Assembly: GCA_934271655.1 (NCBI GenBank)
Contig: CAKQRW010000075.1
Span: 1 to 7,718 of the forward strand
Length of the DNA stretch: 7,718 bases
Reading direction: 5' to 3'
Source: an uncultured Bacteroidaceae bacterium
GTDB lineage: Bacteria; Bacteroidota; Bacteroidia; Bacteroidales; Bacteroidaceae
Under the pieces are notes generated by a model. It was not told the origin of the DNA, did no database searches, and saw only the letters and a list, made by a program, of their open reading frames with translations. The first letter of the stretch is position 1. The number at the start of each line of letters is the position of its first letter. A program made the translations under genes and the position numbers. Below are positions 6,316-7,718 of this stretch, one piece after another.

Positions 6316-7089
6316 TCACTGCGGCTTCTCATCGTGCGCTATGACCTCCTTTGCCAACGATATGTAGTTTTTGGCCCCGTTGGACGTAGCGTCATAGAGG
6401 ATGCAGGGGATGCCGTGGCTTGGTGCCTCGGAGAGCTTCACATTGCGCTGCACCACAGTCTTGAAGACCAGTTCCTGGAAGTGGCGTTTCACCTCGTCGT
6501 AAATCTGGTTGGCCAGACGCAGGCGCGAGTCGAACATTGTCAGCAGGAAACCTTCTATCTCCAGGTGTGAGTTGAGCTTGCTCTTTATTATCTTTATCGT
6601 GTTGAGCAGTTTGCTGATGCCCTCAAGGGCGAAATACTCGCACTGCACAGGTATGATGACAGAGTCGGCTGCTGTGAGCGAATTGACTGTGATGATGCCG
6701 AGCGACGGTGAGCAGTCTATAAGTATATAGTCATACTCCGCACGCAGCGGGGTGAGGATGCGCTTGAGCACTGTCTCGCGCTTCTCCACGTTGAGCATCT
6801 CTATCTCGGCTCCCACAAGGTCGATGTGACTCGGTATGATGTCGAGTCCGTCAATGTCGGTGGTGTACACAGCCTCATGCGGGTCTATCGCATTCACTAT
6901 GCAGTCGTATATAGACGTGTCAACCTGCTGGATGTCCACACCCAGACCAGAGGAGGCGTTTGCTTGGGGGTCAGCGTCAACCACAAGCACTTTCTTTTCC
7001 AATGCCGCCAGACTGGCGGCAAGGTTGATTGCCGTGGTGGTCTTGCCTACCCCGCCTTTCTGATTTGCCAATGCTATAATCTTTCCCAT
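6316..7089 (-). CDS. parA: Chromosome-partitioning ATPase ParA (Soj)
   Basis: This 257-residue protein is a deviant Walker ATPase that binds nucleoid DNA as an ATP dimer and, with ParB stimulating its ATPase, segregates replication origins. The deviant Walker A is KGGVGKTT (11-18) with the signature lysine K11. Walker A' is VDADPQ (37-42) and Walker B is ILIDCSPSLG (122-131, D125). There is no N-terminal HTH extension, so it is of the short chromosomal Soj type and not a plasmid type Ia ParA. The ATG at 7089 gives the expected MGKIIALANQKGGVGKT. It is the first gene after the tRNA terminator, with a promoter-like element about 67 bp upstream. The C-terminal EKPQ is encoded within a short 11-bp repeat, so its last residues may vary between strains. 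Confidence 0.97.
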   Translation of the reverse strand: MGKIIALANQKGGVGKTTTAINLAASLAALEKKVLVVDADPQANASSGLGVDIQQVDTSIYDCIVNAIDPHEAVYTTDIDGLDIIPSHIDLVGAEIEMLNVEKRETVLKRILTPLRAEYDYILIDCSPSLGIITVNSLTAADSVIIPVQCEYFALEGISKLLNTIKIIKSKLNSHLEIEGFLLTMFDSRLRLANQIYDEVKRHFQELVFKTVVQRNVKLSEAPSHGIPCILYDATSNGAKNYISLAKEVIAHDEKPQ

Positions 7090-7155
7090 TTCCTATTTTA
7101 ACTTTTTAAGGCCGCATCTGATGAATGATAGTATGGGCCGCTGAAAAAAACATTG

Positions 7156-7163
7156 CAAAGATA
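7156..7163 (-). promoter_or_regulatory. Putative parA promoter, -7 element
   Basis: The minus strand reads TATCTTTG, an exact fit to the Bacteroidetes -7 consensus TAnnTTTG, about 67 bp upstream of the parA ATG. No good TTTG is present at the expected -33 distance; the parS-like repeat begins right there instead. If used, the transcript would have a leader of roughly 60 nt. The element may serve the whole parA-to-rel cluster, since no other clear -7 match was seen inside it. Confidence 0.5.
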
Positions 7164-7165
7164 AG

Positions 7166-7216
7166 CATTTTATGTGGAACATCTGCTATGTTTTGTGTGG
7201 AACATTGTATGTTTTG
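7166..7216 (-). promoter_or_regulatory. Two direct repeats resembling degenerate parS sites
   Basis: Two direct repeats (plus strand, 7173-7195 and 7196-7216) share TGTGGAACAT followed by TATGTTTTG. On the minus strand they give TGTTCCACACAAAACA (7189-7204) and TGTTCCACATAAAATG (7166-7181). These match the ParB site variant TGTTCCACGTGAAACA at 13 and 12 of 16 positions. The outer left half-site is perfect in both, but the central CACGTG is broken. The sites are 23 bp apart and abut the parA -7 element, a good place for an operator. The repeats are certain; parS identity is doubtful, and another repressor could own them. Confidence 0.45.
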
Positions 7217-7281
7217 CTTTTTTTAATCTAAAGGATATTTCTTTTGGGGAGACAGGATGTCACTTAGGACATCTGAAACTA

Positions 7282-7335
7282 AAAAAGCGAAGAGAGGAAA
7301 AACTCTTCTTAGACTTTTTCCTCTCTTCGCTTTTT
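7282..7335. terminator. Intrinsic terminator after the tRNA cluster
   Basis: Arms 7282-7302 and 7315-7335 are perfectly complementary over 21 bp around a 12-nt loop. The core is GCGAAGAGAGG/CCTCTCTTCGC flanked by A5 and T5 runs, so a T-tract follows the GC core on either strand and the element can work in both directions. On the minus strand it sits 51 bp past the last tRNA and about 190 bp before parA, so it should end the tRNA transcript and insulate parA. Confidence 0.9.
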
Positions 7336-7385
7336 ATGAACATTGACAGAGGGCTTTGCAGCTATCCGCCATCTTCACTTTTTTG

Positions 7386-7460
7386 TGGGCGTTGACGGAT
7401 TCGAACCGCCGACCCTCTGCTTGTAAGGCAGACGCTCTGAACCAGCTGAGCTAAACGCCC
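7386..7460 (-). tRNA. tRNA-Val (anticodon TAC)
   Basis: This is a 75-nt cloverleaf on the minus strand. The acceptor GGGCGTT pairs with AACGCCC, the D-stem is GCTC/GAGC, the anticodon stem TCTGC/GCAGA holds loop CTTACAA with anticodon TAC at 34-36, and the T-arm is GGCGG-TTCGAAT-CCGTC. The discriminator is A. CCA is not encoded (the next bases are CAA), so it must be added enzymatically. It reads GUA and other GUN valine codons. It lies 13-16 nt after tRNA-Pro and is presumably processed from the same transcript. Confidence 0.97.
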
Positions 7461-7473
7461 CACTTCTTTTTGT

Positions 7474-7549
7474 TGGTCGGGATGACACGACTCGAACGTG
7501 CGACCCCTTGGTCCCAAACCAAGTATACTACCAACTGTACTACATCCCG
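7474..7549 (-). tRNA. tRNA-Pro (anticodon TGG)
   Basis: The minus strand folds into a 73-nt cloverleaf (7477-7549). The acceptor is CGGGATG/CATCCCG, the D-stem GTAC/GTAT, the anticodon stem CTTGG/CCAAG with loop TTTGGGA giving anticodon TGG, and the T-arm GCACG-TTCGAGT-CGTGT. The discriminator A is followed by CCA (7474-7476), so here the 3' end appears encoded, unlike in the neighbouring tRNA-Val; the match could be chance. It reads CCA and related proline codons. Confidence 0.97.
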
Positions 7550-7649
7550 ATGCTTTTGTGACGGAGGGCTTAGCTGCCATCCATCAGCTTTGTTGCCTGT
7601 GAGTGTTGACAGAGGGCTTTGCCGCTCACCGTCAACTTCATCTTTTTTG

Positions 7650-7718
7650 TGGGCGTTGACGGATTCGAACCGCCGACCCTCTGCTTGTAAGGCAGACGCT
7701 CTGAACCAGCTGAGCTAA
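7650..7718 (-). tRNA. tRNA-Val (TAC), second copy, cut by the window edge
   Basis: The 69 visible nucleotides are identical to the complete tRNA-Val at 7386-7460. The six 5'-most acceptor bases should lie just past the right edge. The discriminator A is at 7650 and CCA is again not encoded. It is transcribed first of the three tRNAs seen here; more may lie to the right. Confidence 0.95.

Larger units (their letters stand above)
7343..7718 (-). repeat. Duplicated tRNA-Val plus trailer, with a third trailer copy
   Basis: The block 7343-7460 (trailer plus complete tRNA-Val) recurs at 7606-7718, where it is cut by the window end. The tRNA parts are identical over the 69 bases visible. The trailers share an identical 17-base start, TTGACAGAGGGCTTTGC on the plus strand, then diverge. 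A third, diverged trailer copy (TGACGGAGGGCTTAGCTGCC, 7559-7578) precedes tRNA-Pro on the plus strand, that is, it follows tRNA-Val copy 2 and its own trailer in transcription order. Confidence 0.8.

Noticed and set aside
7343..7718. Integration site (att) in the tRNA cluster
   Set aside because: No integrase is present and the repeated block includes a complete tRNA with trailer, which fits gene duplication better than element integration.

Overview
The window looks like chromosomal DNA from a member of the Bacteroidales, probably Prevotella-like. The evidence is protein content and gene order (ParA, ParB, a DUF5683 membrane protein, a LysM lytic transglycosylase and a long RelA/SpoT homologue), the absence of clear Shine-Dalgarno sequences, and two minus-strand elements matching the Bacteroidetes -7 consensus TAnnTTTG. 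I cannot name a species. All genes, including the tRNAs, lie on the minus strand, so the biological order runs from the right end of the window to the left.

Layout in transcription order: a tRNA cluster, with a truncated tRNA-Val(TAC) at the right edge, then tRNA-Pro(TGG) and a complete tRNA-Val(TAC). A strong hairpin terminator (7282-7335) closes it. Next is a promoter region for parA, with a -7 element (7156-7163) and two parS-like direct repeats (7166-7204). Then come parA (6316-7089), parB (5299-6171), a DUF5683 gene (4325-5140), a secreted MltD-type transglycosylase (2806-4107) and a RelA/SpoT-type (p)ppGpp synthetase/hydrolase (419-2659). Positions 1-418 hold no convincing gene. They contain a partial duplication of the 3' end of rel, a 21-bp inverted repeat, and at the extreme left a probable promoter for a gene outside the window.

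Together the genes form a housekeeping cluster: chromosome origin segregation (ParA/ParB), envelope or peptidoglycan remodelling (DUF5683 and the transglycosylase) and stringent-response control (Rel). No intrinsic terminator was seen between parA and rel, so co-transcription is plausible, although the spacers are long (144-217 bp).

The genes themselves are ordinary. The unusual part is the DNA between them. Three of the four operon spacers carry their own tandem repeat with a 20-27 bp period, and the fourth (before rel) has repeated complementary blocks able to form alternative hairpins. The DUF5683 start codon appears to be a TTG lying in the last unit of one of these arrays. I found no new defence system, mobile element or CRISPR array.
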